Assembly: GCF_900239345.1 (NCBI RefSeq)
Contig: NZ_OESZ01000004.1
Span: forward strand, 1-62,372
DNA length: 62,372 nucleotides
From: Tenacibaculum dicentrarchi
GTDB lineage: Bacteria > Bacteroidota > Bacteroidia > Flavobacteriales > Flavobacteriaceae
Direction of reading: 5' to 3'
How positions within the stretch are numbered: position 1 is the first letter of the stretch; each line of letters begins with the position of its first letter. The notes under the pieces are model-generated. The model searched no databases. It worked only from the letters and a program-made list of their open reading frames with translations, and was not told the DNA's origin. The position numbers and the translations under genes were made by a program. This document shows, piece by piece, positions 51,796-62,172 of this stretch.

Positions 51796-53238
51796 ATGTC
51801 AACAATAACAAATTACGAAAAAGAAGTAGTAGATCAAGCGCAAGTAAGACGTGCTACCGTTGAATTTATTAATATCGTGAACGATTTATGGTACGATAAA
51901 TCAATCGAATTAGTTTTATTTAGAAATCCTTTAGTAGATAAAAGAGCGAGTGAGGTTTTAAACTTAATCGACTATGCTAAAGAGTTTGTAGCAAAGCCAA
52001 TTTCAATTAACGATGCTCTAGAAATAGCAAAAGCAATACAAAAGATTGAATTACCAGCATCAAAATTAGATATCGGTAAATTAGCGTACGAATATCATTT
52101 ACAAGATGATGCGACTACCGATAAATTATCTTTTGTAAAAAATAAATTAAAAGATGCAACAAAAGCATCAGAAATTGAACCAAAGGATGTTGTTTTATAC
52201 GGTTTTGGACGTATCGGTCGTTTATTAGCTCGTGAGTTAATGAGTAAAATGGGTAAAGGTTCTCAGTTAAGATTAAGAGCTGTTGTTACTCGTGGTGAAA
52301 TTAACGAAGCAGTTTTACAAAAAAGAGCGTCATTATTAAGTATCGATTCTGTTCACGGAGATTTCTTAGGAACTGTTGAGGTAGATGCCGATAACAATGC
52401 CTTAATTATCAACGGAACTACCGTACATATGATTTCTGCGGGGAAACCAGAAGATATCGATTATACTGCTTACGGAATTAACGATGCCTTAATTATTGAT
52501 AACACAGGAGCGTTTAAAGATAAAGAAGCATTAAGCCGTCATTTAACTCCAAAAGGAGCTAGTAAGGTATTATTAACTGCACCAGGAAAAGGAATTCCTA
52601 ATATTGTTCACGGTGTAAATCATGAAGAAAATAATCCTGATGTTGTTGATATTTTCTCAGCAGCTTCATGTACGACCAACGCAATTACACCTGTTTTAAA
52701 AGTTTTAGAAGATAACTTCGGAATTAAAAAAGGACACTTAGAAACGATTCACGCATATACTAATGACCAGAATTTAGTAGATAATATGCACGGTAAATAC
52801 CGTAGAGGTAGAGCAGCAGCTTTAAACATGGTAATTACTGAAACAGGTGCAGGTAAAGCAGTTGCAAAAGCATTACCAGCTTTAGAAGGGAAATTAACTT
52901 CGAATGCAATTCGTGTACCAGTTCCTAATGGTTCGTTAGCTATTTTAAACTTACAATTAAATACTACAACTACTGTTGATGCGGTAAATGCTATTATGAA
53001 GCAATATGCTTTAGAGGGTAATTTAGTAGAGCAAATTCAATATTCAATGAATAACGAATTAGTTTCTTCGGATATTATTGGAACTACAGCGCCATCAATT
53101 TTTGATAGTAAAGCAACCATCGCTGATGGCGATACAATTGTTATTTATGTATGGTACGATAACGAATACGGATATTCGCACCAAGTAATGCGTTTAGCAA
53201 AACATATTGCTAAAGTTCGTAGATTTACTTATTATTAA
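51796..53238 (+). CDS. gap: glyceraldehyde-3-phosphate dehydrogenase, long form
   Basis: Oxidative phosphorylation of glyceraldehyde 3-phosphate in glycolysis or its reverse in gluconeogenesis. The NAD(P) Rossmann motif VLYGFGRIGRLLAREL starts only near residue 133, and the catalytic Cys is in FSAASCTTNAITPVL with the following HAYTNDQ and YDNEYGYSHQVMRLA intact. The 480 residues exceed the usual 330-340 because of a helical N-terminal extension of about 130 residues (YEKEVVDQAQVRRATVEFIN). Such long GAPDHs are known in Bacteroidota, sometimes beside a second, standard one; cofactor preference cannot be read from here. Confidence 0.94.
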   Translation: MSTITNYEKEVVDQAQVRRATVEFINIVNDLWYDKSIELVLFRNPLVDKRASEVLNLIDYAKEFVAKPISINDALEIAKAIQKIELPASKLDIGKLAYEYHLQDDATTDKLSFVKNKLKDATKASEIEPKDVVLYGFGRIGRLLARELMSKMGKGSQLRLRAVVTRGEINEAVLQKRASLLSIDSVHGDFLGTVEVDADNNALIINGTTVHMISAGKPEDIDYTAYGINDALIIDNTGAFKDKEALSRHLTPKGASKVLLTAPGKGIPNIVHGVNHEENNPDVVDIFSAASCTTNAITPVLKVLEDNFGIKKGHLETIHAYTNDQNLVDNMHGKYRRGRAAALNMVITETGAGKAVAKALPALEGKLTSNAIRVPVPNGSLAILNLQLNTTTTVDAVNAIMKQYALEGNLVEQIQYSMNNELVSSDIIGTTAPSIFDSKATIADGDTIVIYVWYDNEYGYSHQVMRLAKHIAKVRRFTYY

Positions 53239-53258
53239 TGGTTTATATTAATAAATAA

Positions 53259-53290
53259 TAAAAAAACCGAAACTTTTGTTTCGGTTTTTT
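53259..53290. terminator. terminator after the gap gene
   Basis: Stem AAAACCGAAAC / GTTTCGGTTTT with a short loop and a final T run. Confidence 0.9.
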
Positions 53291-53310
53291 AGTTTAAAAT
53301 ACTCTTGTAA

Positions 53311-55332
<2,022 letters not shown>

Positions 55333-55342
55333 AGGTAGAATT

Positions 55343-55388
55343 ATATTTTAAATAAGAAGGGGAGAATTCCCTTTCTTATTTAAAATAT
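55343..55388 (+). terminator. terminator-like hairpin after ligA
   Basis: Arms ATATTTTAAATAAGAAGGG and CCCTTTCTTATTTAAAATAT pair with one bulge around GAGAATT. There is no strong T run, so termination is plausible rather than certain. A short AT dinucleotide tract follows at about 55411-55427. Confidence 0.6.
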
Positions 55389-55451
55389 ATGTTTGCTAGG
55401 CTTTTTTGATGATATATATATATATAATGATTACTGGTTTTGGAGGTAGTT

Positions 55452-56102
55452 TTATTTAATTATCATAGAGCAAATTAGAAGGCTTATTTGAGTAATAATT
55501 AATATCCAAAGCAATTTTAATGAAGGTTTTGTGGTTTCTTCGATAAAATCATTAAACTTGTTTGTCAAAAAATCAGATAAATTTAAATTTTCATCTTGAA
55601 AATCAATTTCATCAAGTTTTATTTTATTAAATCCAAAGTTAATAATCTTACGTTGTAATTTAGACGTATCATTGTCATTTTTTGTTAACTGCAATATTTT
55701 TGCTTTTAAAATTGCTTTATCGGTAAGTTCTTTTTTCCACCCTTCTTTTTCTGTTAATTTTTTAGTTACATTTTCTACTTTTGAAGAAATATAATTTCCC
55801 GCTTTTCCTTCCCATAATAGATATATTGCATTTTGAATTGAAATTTTATTTGCAATTACAAAATAGATAGCAATAAAAACTGGAGATCCAAAAATAATTA
55901 GAAAAGCAAATATATTTGTTGTTATTAGTCCTGTAAATAAACCTATAATACTTCCATGACCACCACCTGATAACCCAATATTTCCATATAAAGCGATAAG
56001 AAATGTTATTAAGGTTACTATATTTCCTAATGAAAAAATAAAAATCCATTTAAGAGCTGTTTTACCACTTATTTTTACTGCTATTTTAATATTTTCTTTC
56101 AT
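55452..56102 (-). CDS. uncharacterised membrane protein (216 aa)
   Basis: No family recognised. Three hydrophobic segments are seen near residues 17-40, 50-85 (with a glycine-rich SGGGHGSIIGLFTGL loop) and 198-215; between them lies a charged domain of about 110 residues with amphipathic helices (KVENVTKKLTEKEGWKKEL). The topology suggests a cytoplasmic domain held by two membrane ends. It stands alone between convergent and divergent neighbours. Confidence 0.65.
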   Translation of the reverse strand: MKENIKIAVKISGKTALKWIFIFSLGNIVTLITFLIALYGNIGLSGGGHGSIIGLFTGLITTNIFAFLIIFGSPVFIAIYFVIANKISIQNAIYLLWEGKAGNYISSKVENVTKKLTEKEGWKKELTDKAILKAKILQLTKNDNDTSKLQRKIINFGFNKIKLDEIDFQDENLNLSDFLTNKFNDFIEETTKPSLKLLWILIITQISLLICSMIIK

Positions 56103-56193
56103 TGTTTTTTTAACAAATCTAATTGATTTAAAACTATTACAGTTAATATAATTATAAATTGTTGTAATTTCCCTTAAAATTAGAACTAAACAA

Positions 56194-56844
56194 ATGAGAA
56201 TAAAAATAGTATCAATTATTTTTTTAATAATTGCAATTTTAGATGTTTATGCAGTAATTACACAAAATAAAAGTTTAGAATTTTTTTGTAAACCTTTATT
56301 GATGCCAAGTTTAGTTGTATTATATTTAGTAAGTATAAAAAAAGATGGAAAAGCTAATTTATGGCTGTTTTCAGCATTGTTTTTTTCTTTTTTGGGTGAT
56401 GTATTTTTATTAGATAAAACAAATTATTTTGTATTCGGATTAGGCTCTTTTTTAGTTGCACACATTATGTATATAAAAATGACCGCAAATTTTTTAAGGA
56501 AAACAGCCGTTGTAAAAATTGTAAAATCAGCAATTATTTTTGTAGCTTTATTTGTAAGTGTTTTTTTGTTGATAAAAGATAATTTAGGCGAAATGTTAGT
56601 GCCTGTATTAGTTTATGGAACGGCAATTTCAGGTTTTGGAACTTGTACTTTGTTAAATTACCAGCAAGAAAAATCAATAAAAAACACGGTATTGTTATTA
56701 GGTGCAATTTTATTTATTGCTTCAGATAGTTGTATTGCTTTAAATAATTTTTACAACCCAAAGCATTTTTTTGATATCACTATAATTATACTCTATGTAT
56801 TGGCGCAATTTTTAATTGTAAAAGCAATACTGTTTCGAAAATAG
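56194..56844 (+). CDS. YhhN/TMEM86-family lysoplasmalogenase-like membrane protein
   Basis: An eight-helix inner-membrane protein, 216 residues. The family pattern KPLLMPSLVVLYL, FSALFFSFLGDVFLL and FGLGSFLVAHIMYI is clear. Mammalian TMEM86B and a Legionella homologue hydrolyse the vinyl-ether bond of lysoplasmalogen; most bacteria with this protein lack plasmalogens, so the bacterial substrate is open. Confidence 0.85.
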   Translation: MRIKIVSIIFLIIAILDVYAVITQNKSLEFFCKPLLMPSLVVLYLVSIKKDGKANLWLFSALFFSFLGDVFLLDKTNYFVFGLGSFLVAHIMYIKMTANFLRKTAVVKIVKSAIIFVALFVSVFLLIKDNLGEMLVPVLVYGTAISGFGTCTLLNYQQEKSIKNTVLLLGAILFIASDSCIALNNFYNPKHFFDITIIILYVLAQFLIVKAILFRK

Positions 56845-56870
56845 TGGTTTTTATGGTTGTATTATTGTCT

Positions 56871-57365
56871 TTATTCCAAATCATCATCTTCTATTCTGTC
56901 AATTAAGGTATCTATTTCTTTAATTGTAGCTTTTCTTTTTTCTTTTGCTTTCAGTATTATTTCAGTCGTGTTATTAGGGTTTGCAATCTGAATATTATAA
57001 TAATCAATTAATGTTTTGAGTGCATTTAATTTCGATGCAGTTTTCATTTGTTCTACTTGCTCAATCAATGCTTTTTCTGAATTTTTTTGTGCTTTAGCTG
57101 TTTTTTTTAATTCTAGTCTATTTAAGCCAATTTCATTCCGCTGCAATTCTAAATCTTGTTTTTGTAATACGATTGTATAAATTAATCCTGCAAAAGCTAA
57201 TCCAGAAAATAACGCATTTACTGCACCAAATAAATCACCAAAACTACCTCTGTTAGACCAATTGTCAAGCCCAAAAAATATTAAAATTGTTGAGGCACTC
57301 CAAATAATTATAACTAAAAAAATCATCTTGGTTAAGAGTCCAACATTAGCTTTATGCTCGTTCAT
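56871..57365 (-). CDS. uncharacterised membrane protein with coiled coil (164 aa)
   Basis: No family assigned. Two N-terminal membrane helices (LTKMIFLVIIIWSASTILIF and AVNALFSGLAFAGLIYTIVL) are followed by a long coiled coil (about 68-120: QKQDLELQRNEIGLNRLELK) and a charged tail. The middle segment with DLFGAVNALFSGLAFAGL recurs in phage-defence-like and sensor membrane proteins of many bacteria, from memory, but no effector domain is present here. It is 25 bp after the MscS-like gene and probably co-transcribed. Confidence 0.65.
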   Translation of the reverse strand: MNEHKANVGLLTKMIFLVIIIWSASTILIFFGLDNWSNRGSFGDLFGAVNALFSGLAFAGLIYTIVLQKQDLELQRNEIGLNRLELKKTAKAQKNSEKALIEQVEQMKTASKLNALKTLIDYYNIQIANPNNTTEIILKAKEKRKATIKEIDTLIDRIEDDDLE

Positions 57366-57390
57366 TTGTTATGTTTTTTGAAATTAATAA

Positions 57391-57933
57391 TTATTTTATA
57401 TGATTTTCATTAGTGATATTGGCTTCTTTTTTGGTTTCTTTGGTAATATTTTTAATACTTTTTAAAATAAAAATATTGTTAGGTAACGTTATTTCTCCCG
57501 ATTCTTTTGTTTGAAGTGTTATAAAAAATAAACCAATATTAATAACTCTCCCTTCAATTACATAGTCTTTAGCTTCTAAAATAACGATAGAATCATTTAA
57601 CTTTACAGGATGATTAAAAAATAAGATTATACTAGACGTTATATTAGAAAGCAAAGACCATTGTGCGAAAAATGCAACTCCAACAAATGTAAGTACTGAA
57701 CCTATAAACACTGCTAAATCAGATTGTTTTACTCCCCAAATTAGTGAAATAAAAATAAGAAAAATTAAAGATAAAATTATGTTAATAATTTTCTTAATTA
57801 TCATTCCTCTTGAGCTATGAATAAATTTATCTGAAAGTGTTTTATTGATAATTTTTATAGCATTTTTTCTTAGAAAAAAATACAATATGATGGTAATAAC
57901 AGATTCAAGGATTTTTATATAATATATTTTCAT
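57391..57933 (-). CDS. small MscS-like mechanosensitive channel
   Basis: A 180-residue MscS-family protein. It has two or three membrane segments, then the conserved pore-helix region VAFFAQWSLLSNITSSIILF, the FNHPVKLNDSIVI beta domain, and EGRVINIGLFFITLQTKESG / TLPNNIFILKSIKN. It ends at the beta domain, lacking the C-terminal alpha-beta portal of E. coli MscS (286). Probably an osmotic safety valve or a modulating subunit. Confidence 0.83.
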   Translation of the reverse strand: MKIYYIKILESVITIILYFFLRKNAIKIINKTLSDKFIHSSRGMIIKKIINIILSLIFLIFISLIWGVKQSDLAVFIGSVLTFVGVAFFAQWSLLSNITSSIILFFNHPVKLNDSIVILEAKDYVIEGRVINIGLFFITLQTKESGEITLPNNIFILKSIKNITKETKKEANITNENHIK

Positions 57934-58138
57934 TTACAGATATGTTCTTAAATAATAGATTCTGAGTATTTTATTTATGTTTTAATTAAAATATAAATAA
58001 AATTAATAAATATACATTTTTTTATTAACAACTTTCTTGTTATCTCTTTAATAGATTGTTTTTATTAAGGAAACTCTTATTTTTTTAGATGATTCTATAA
58101 AACCAATTTCAGTACTAGAATTAACGTATCTAAAAGAC

Positions 58139-58146
58139 TATTTTTG
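58139..58146 (+). promoter_or_regulatory. ptb-buk -7 promoter element
   Basis: TATTTTTG, matching TAnnTTTG, 19 bp before the ptb ATG. The -33 TTG is not clear. Confidence 0.5.
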
Positions 58147-58165
58147 CAAAACAAAACAAACACAA

Positions 58166-59074
58166 ATGGAATTTACCCAATTATCTGATTTAAAAAAAAT
58201 TGTAGATCAACAAGCTGTTAAGAAAAGAATAGTATTGTGTTCTGCGGCAGATGAACATGCTTTAGAGGCTATAAAAAATGCTTATGAAAAAGGAATTATT
58301 ACGCCAGTATTAGTAGCTAAAAAAGAAGACCTTTTAGCTTGTGCTAAAAATTTAAATTTTGATTTAACAGATATTGAGTGTCATTTTGAACGTGACTTAC
58401 CTGCTATTATTAAAAAATCAATATCTATGGTTACTGCTAAAAAAGCAGATATTTTAATGAAAGGTAAATTATCTACGGCAGAACTTTTATCAGGTGTACT
58501 TAATAAAGAATGGGGATTAAAAACAAGAAAATTCTTATCGCATTACGCAATTTTTGAAATTCCAGAATACCACAAACTTTTAGGAATTACAGATGTTGCT
58601 TTTAATATTGCTCCTGGGCTAAAAGAAAAAGTTGCAATCGTAAAAAATGCCGTAAATTTTTCTAAGCGTATAGGAGTTATTAACCCAAAAATTGCCGCTG
58701 TTGCCGCTGTTGAAATGGTAAACGAAAAAATGTCTGCAACTACCGATGCAGCTTTACTGTCTATTATGCAACGCCGTGGACAAATTAAAGACTGTTTAAT
58801 TGATGGACCTCTTTCTTTTGACAACGCTATTAGTTTTGAAAGTAAAAAATCAAAAGGATTAGAAGGTCCTGTAGCTGGAGATGCCGACATTATTTTAGTT
58901 CCTAACATCGAGGCAGGAAATATGTTGTATAAATCCTTTGTGTTTTTTGCAAATGCAAAATTATGTGGTATCGTATTAGGTGCGCCTTTTCCAATAGTAT
59001 TAACCTCTAGAGCCGATTCTAAAGATACGAAATATAATAGTATTTTATTAGCTTCTGCTGCTTCTAATGAATAA
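58166..59074 (+). CDS. ptb: phosphate acyl (butyryl) transferase
   Basis: Transfers an acyl group between CoA and phosphate; with the kinase that follows it would turn acyl-CoA into carboxylic acid and ATP, or the reverse. The 302-residue protein shows the PTA/PTB pattern: ADILMKGKLSTAELLSGVL, LGITDVAFNIAPGL, LIDGPLSFDNAISF and VPNIEAGNMLYKSF. It overlaps the buk gene by 8 bp. Butyryl versus branched acyl (isobutyryl, isovaleryl) preference is not decided by sequence; in an aerobic flavobacterium branched-chain fatty-acid priming is a reasonable guess. Confidence 0.93.
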   Translation: MEFTQLSDLKKIVDQQAVKKRIVLCSAADEHALEAIKNAYEKGIITPVLVAKKEDLLACAKNLNFDLTDIECHFERDLPAIIKKSISMVTAKKADILMKGKLSTAELLSGVLNKEWGLKTRKFLSHYAIFEIPEYHKLLGITDVAFNIAPGLKEKVAIVKNAVNFSKRIGVINPKIAAVAAVEMVNEKMSATTDAALLSIMQRRGQIKDCLIDGPLSFDNAISFESKKSKGLEGPVAGDADIILVPNIEAGNMLYKSFVFFANAKLCGIVLGAPFPIVLTSRADSKDTKYNSILLASAASNE

Positions 59075-60143
59075 AAAAATGAAAAACTATATTTTAGTAA
59101 TAAACCCAGGATCTACTTCTACAAAAATTGGACTTTTTAACGGAGATATGCCTGTTTTTGAAGAAAATTTTCATCATAACCCCGAAGATTTACAAGAATT
59201 TTCAAGTATTTTAGACCAAGCTCCATATCGAAAAACCTTGATTCTAAATTTCTTAAAAAAACAAAACATAACGCCAAGCTCTTTAAAATTAGTGATGGCT
59301 AGAGGAGGCCTTTTAAAGCCTGTTGTTTCAGGAGTTTATCAGGTGAATAAAGCGATGCTTAACGATTTGGTAAATGCACCAAAGCAACACGCAAGTAATT
59401 TAGCCGCAATTATAGCGAATGATATTGCTACCGAAAACAGTATTAAAGCCTATATAGCAGATCCTGTAGTTGTCGATGAATTATGTGAATTAGCACGATT
59501 TACAGGACACCCAGAATTGAAAAGAATTTCTATTTTTCATGCTTTAAATCAAAAAGCAGTAGCTAGAAAATTTGCTGAAAAAAATGCTAAAAAATATGAT
59601 AACCTAAACCTTATTATAGTACATATGGGAGGGGGAATAACTGTTGGTGCACATCAAAAAGGAAAAGTTATTGATGTAAATCAAGGTTTTGATGGTGAAG
59701 GCCCTTTTTCTCCTGAACGTACAGGAACATTACCTACGGGCGATTTAATTAAGCTTGCAATGAGCGGTAAATATACGCTAGAGCAAATGCAGCAATTCAT
59801 TGTAGGAAAAGGAGGTGTAAACGCATATTTGGGAACTAACGACATGAGAATTGTTGAAAACAAAGCGCTTACAGATGATAATTATAAAATTGTTTTAGAT
59901 GCGATGTGTTTTCAAATAGCAAAATACATTGGAGCGATGGCAACAGTGTTAAAAGGAGATGTAGACGCTATTTTATTAACCGGTGGAATTGCTTATAGTA
60001 AATACGTTACGGAACAATTAAAAGACTACACAAACTACATTGCAACTACAGAAATATATCCAGGTGAAGACGAATTAGAAGCACTTGCTTTTAATGGAAA
60101 TCTAGTTTTAGAAAATGCGATAAACCTAAAAGTTTATAAATAG
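59067..60143 (+). CDS. buk: butyrate kinase
   Basis: An ASKHA-fold kinase making acyl phosphate from a short or branched-chain acid. The 358-residue protein has the phosphate loop LVINPGSTSTKIGLF, HMGGGITVGAHQKGKVIDVN, GEGPFSPERTGTLPTGDLI and the adenosine site ILLTGGIAYSKYV. Starts at 59067 or the nearby ATG 59079 (MKNYILVINPG) are both possible. The 8-bp overlap with ptb implies translational coupling. Confidence 0.94.
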   Translation: MNKKMKNYILVINPGSTSTKIGLFNGDMPVFEENFHHNPEDLQEFSSILDQAPYRKTLILNFLKKQNITPSSLKLVMARGGLLKPVVSGVYQVNKAMLNDLVNAPKQHASNLAAIIANDIATENSIKAYIADPVVVDELCELARFTGHPELKRISIFHALNQKAVARKFAEKNAKKYDNLNLIIVHMGGGITVGAHQKGKVIDVNQGFDGEGPFSPERTGTLPTGDLIKLAMSGKYTLEQMQQFIVGKGGVNAYLGTNDMRIVENKALTDDNYKIVLDAMCFQIAKYIGAMATVLKGDVDAILLTGGIAYSKYVTEQLKDYTNYIATTEIYPGEDELEALAFNGNLVLENAINLKVYK

Positions 60144-60172
60144 CTTTATAGGTTGAAATTTATACAAAACTA

Positions 60173-60210
60173 ACTATCCTTGTTTTTTATAAATAAGGAT
60201 AGTATTTTTT
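60173..60210 (+). terminator. terminator after buk
   Basis: Stem ACTATCCTT / AAGGATAGT with an A/T loop and a T run at the end. Confidence 0.85.
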
Positions 60211-60230
60211 AGGTTAATTTATATCATTTA

Positions 60231-61808
60231 ACTCAAGTTTCGCACCCATGATTTAGAGGTCTTTAAGTAAAAATAAATAGCATGAAAACCAAGGTAAACC
60301 CTTGGTTTTGTTGTTGTACTTTTAAGCTACGACACACAAAGTACAAAACATGCTAAAACACGAAGATATTACAAAAGTAGAAGAGATAAAAGGAAAATTT
60401 AATAAGATTTGGCTTAGTTCAGAATACCTACAAGCACATCTAAATATTTTAGGGTTCAATAAAATTAAAAACAAGTTTAGTTGGTGTAAGAAATCGGGGA
60501 TTTCATTTGGTAATTTGATTTCTACACTTTTAATTTTACCTATTTTCGGATTTAATTCTATTCATGAGCTTACAAACAGTAAAGACAAGGGATTAGGTCA
60601 GTCGGGTAAAGATTCATATTATCGAATCCTAGCAAATCAAAAGATAAATTGGAGGGGTTTTCTAGCGCAGTTTGTGAATAAATATCTATTGAAAGAAACG
60701 TTATTTACTCCATCTGAAGACGCTACAAGGTGCTTGATTTTTGATGACACAGATCTTTCTAAAACAGGAAAGACAATTGAAGGTATTTCAAAAATATACA
60801 ACCATGTATCAAAAACGTATTACCTAGGTTTTAAAATACTTGTAGCTGGTTATTGGAACGTAAGTGTCTTGATTCCTGTTGATTTTAGTTTGCATCGTGA
60901 AAGTAAAACATCAAAATTAAAATACGGACTAACAGCAAAGCAACGTAGGCTTCAAAAGAAAACACCAAGATGTAGTAGAACAATTGCTGCAAAAAGATAT
61001 CAAGAACTCAATAAAAAGAAAACAGACTTGCTAGTTCAAATGTTCTCAAGACTTGTAAAACGTAAGATACCTATCGATTATATTTTAATAGACAGCTGGT
61101 TTACAAGTGTTAAATTACTTAGAAAGTTACGAGATATTAGTAGTTCAACCCATGTTATTGGGATGTATAAATACAACAGTAAAATGGAAGTTAAATCAAA
61201 GATTAAGACTTTGTCACAGCTCAAAAAACAGAAAATAAAACCAAAACGATGCCGTAAATTCAATTATTACTATCATCATTACATTACTGAAATTGACGGA
61301 CTTAAGGTTGCTGTATTTATTTCAAAACGAGGAAAAAACGGCAAATGGCACACGTTAATATCTACGGATACAGCACTGAAATTTGTAAAAGCTATTGAAA
61401 TATATAGCATCCGATGGTCTATTGAAGTGTTTTTCAAAGAAGCTAAACAGTTGTTTGGTCTTGGAAAATGTCAGTCTACTAATTTTGATGTTCAAGTTGC
61501 ACAAATAACCATTACAATGGTTCAATATTTACTCACTAGTATTCGGTACAGAATGGAAGCCTACGAAACTATTGGAGGTTTATTTAAAGATTTAAAACAA
61601 GATTATGTAGAGAATAAGCTAAATATCAGGATATTAGCAGTTGTCAGTTTAATAATTGATGTTTTGGAAAAAATGATTGAATCTATTGATATTGAATTAA
61701 TTACAAGTAAAATAATAGCAAATATTCAGGATTTTGGATTTCTGACAAATACCCATAAGTTTAATTACCAAGAGGTTGCGTAAATATATTTAAGTGCGAA
61801 ACTTGAGT
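60231..61808 (+). mobile_element. apparently complete IS4-family insertion sequence (1578 bp)
   Basis: Perfect 15-bp terminal inverted repeats, ACTCAAGTTTCGCAC at 60231-60245 and GTGCGAAACTTGAGT at 61794-61808 (16 bp if one more base each side is counted), enclose a single intact transposase gene. No target duplication is obvious. It has probably moved recently or is still active. Confidence 0.92.
60350..61783 (+). CDS. IS4-family transposase
   Basis: A DDE transposase of 477 residues. The catalytic region is visible: the first Asp in CLIFDDTDLSKTGKTIEG, the second in YILIDSWFTSVKLL and the Glu in YSIRWSIEVFFKEAKQLFGL, the Y-(2)-R-(3)-E-(6)-K signature of IS4. The N-terminal part (to about 130) is a DNA-binding region, and a basic stretch (KQRRLQKKTPRC) follows the first Asp. 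The gene ends 11 bp before the right inverted repeat. There is no frameshift. Confidence 0.95.
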   Translation: MLKHEDITKVEEIKGKFNKIWLSSEYLQAHLNILGFNKIKNKFSWCKKSGISFGNLISTLLILPIFGFNSIHELTNSKDKGLGQSGKDSYYRILANQKINWRGFLAQFVNKYLLKETLFTPSEDATRCLIFDDTDLSKTGKTIEGISKIYNHVSKTYYLGFKILVAGYWNVSVLIPVDFSLHRESKTSKLKYGLTAKQRRLQKKTPRCSRTIAAKRYQELNKKKTDLLVQMFSRLVKRKIPIDYILIDSWFTSVKLLRKLRDISSSTHVIGMYKYNSKMEVKSKIKTLSQLKKQKIKPKRCRKFNYYYHHYITEIDGLKVAVFISKRGKNGKWHTLISTDTALKFVKAIEIYSIRWSIEVFFKEAKQLFGLGKCQSTNFDVQVAQITITMVQYLLTSIRYRMEAYETIGGLFKDLKQDYVENKLNIRILAVVSLIIDVLEKMIESIDIELITSKIIANIQDFGFLTNTHKFNYQEVA

Positions 61809-62172
61809 TTTTTAATTAAAATACCGTTATAAAATCACATATTTTTCAGCGTTTTTATTCGGCGTTTAACTTGTCTAAAGTTTCATATAAACTTACGCTA
61901 AAAAATCTAAAATTGGGAATATTCCGAACATTTTTTCATTTTTATTTTCGATTGCGTAAACGAGCTAAAAAGTCCGCCATTTTCATTTCGGAATTATAAG
62001 TAAAATCTTACGTAATATTTTTCAAAATCTGCTGTTTTACGATTCCGTTTCTATTGCGCAAAGGAGCTAGAAAGTCCGCTATTCTCATTACAAACAGATT
62101 CACGTAATCTTTGTCAGAATTTTACTTTTAGAAAACGCTTAATTACGTTAATATTCCGTGTAATTTGTGTAT
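61809..62172. repeat. gene-free region with a 37-bp direct repeat
   Basis: Two imperfect copies, 61951-61987 and 62053-62089, share ATTGCG-AAA-GAGCTA-AAAGTCCGC-ATT-TCATT with five differences and lie 102 bp apart. Around them are shorter similar pieces (TTCCGAACATTTTTTCA, TTACGTAATA). No open gene and no hairpin-terminator structure is seen; the stretch looks like decayed intergenic or mobile-element DNA. Confidence 0.6.

Noticed and set aside
56871..57365. Phage-defence membrane effector
   Set aside because: Only two helices and a coiled coil are present, with no nuclease, NTPase or sensor domain nearby; no defence-island genes surround it.
60144..60349. Target-site duplication around the IS4 element
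   Set aside because: The bases on either side of the inverted repeats do not match beyond one complementary base, so no duplication is claimed.
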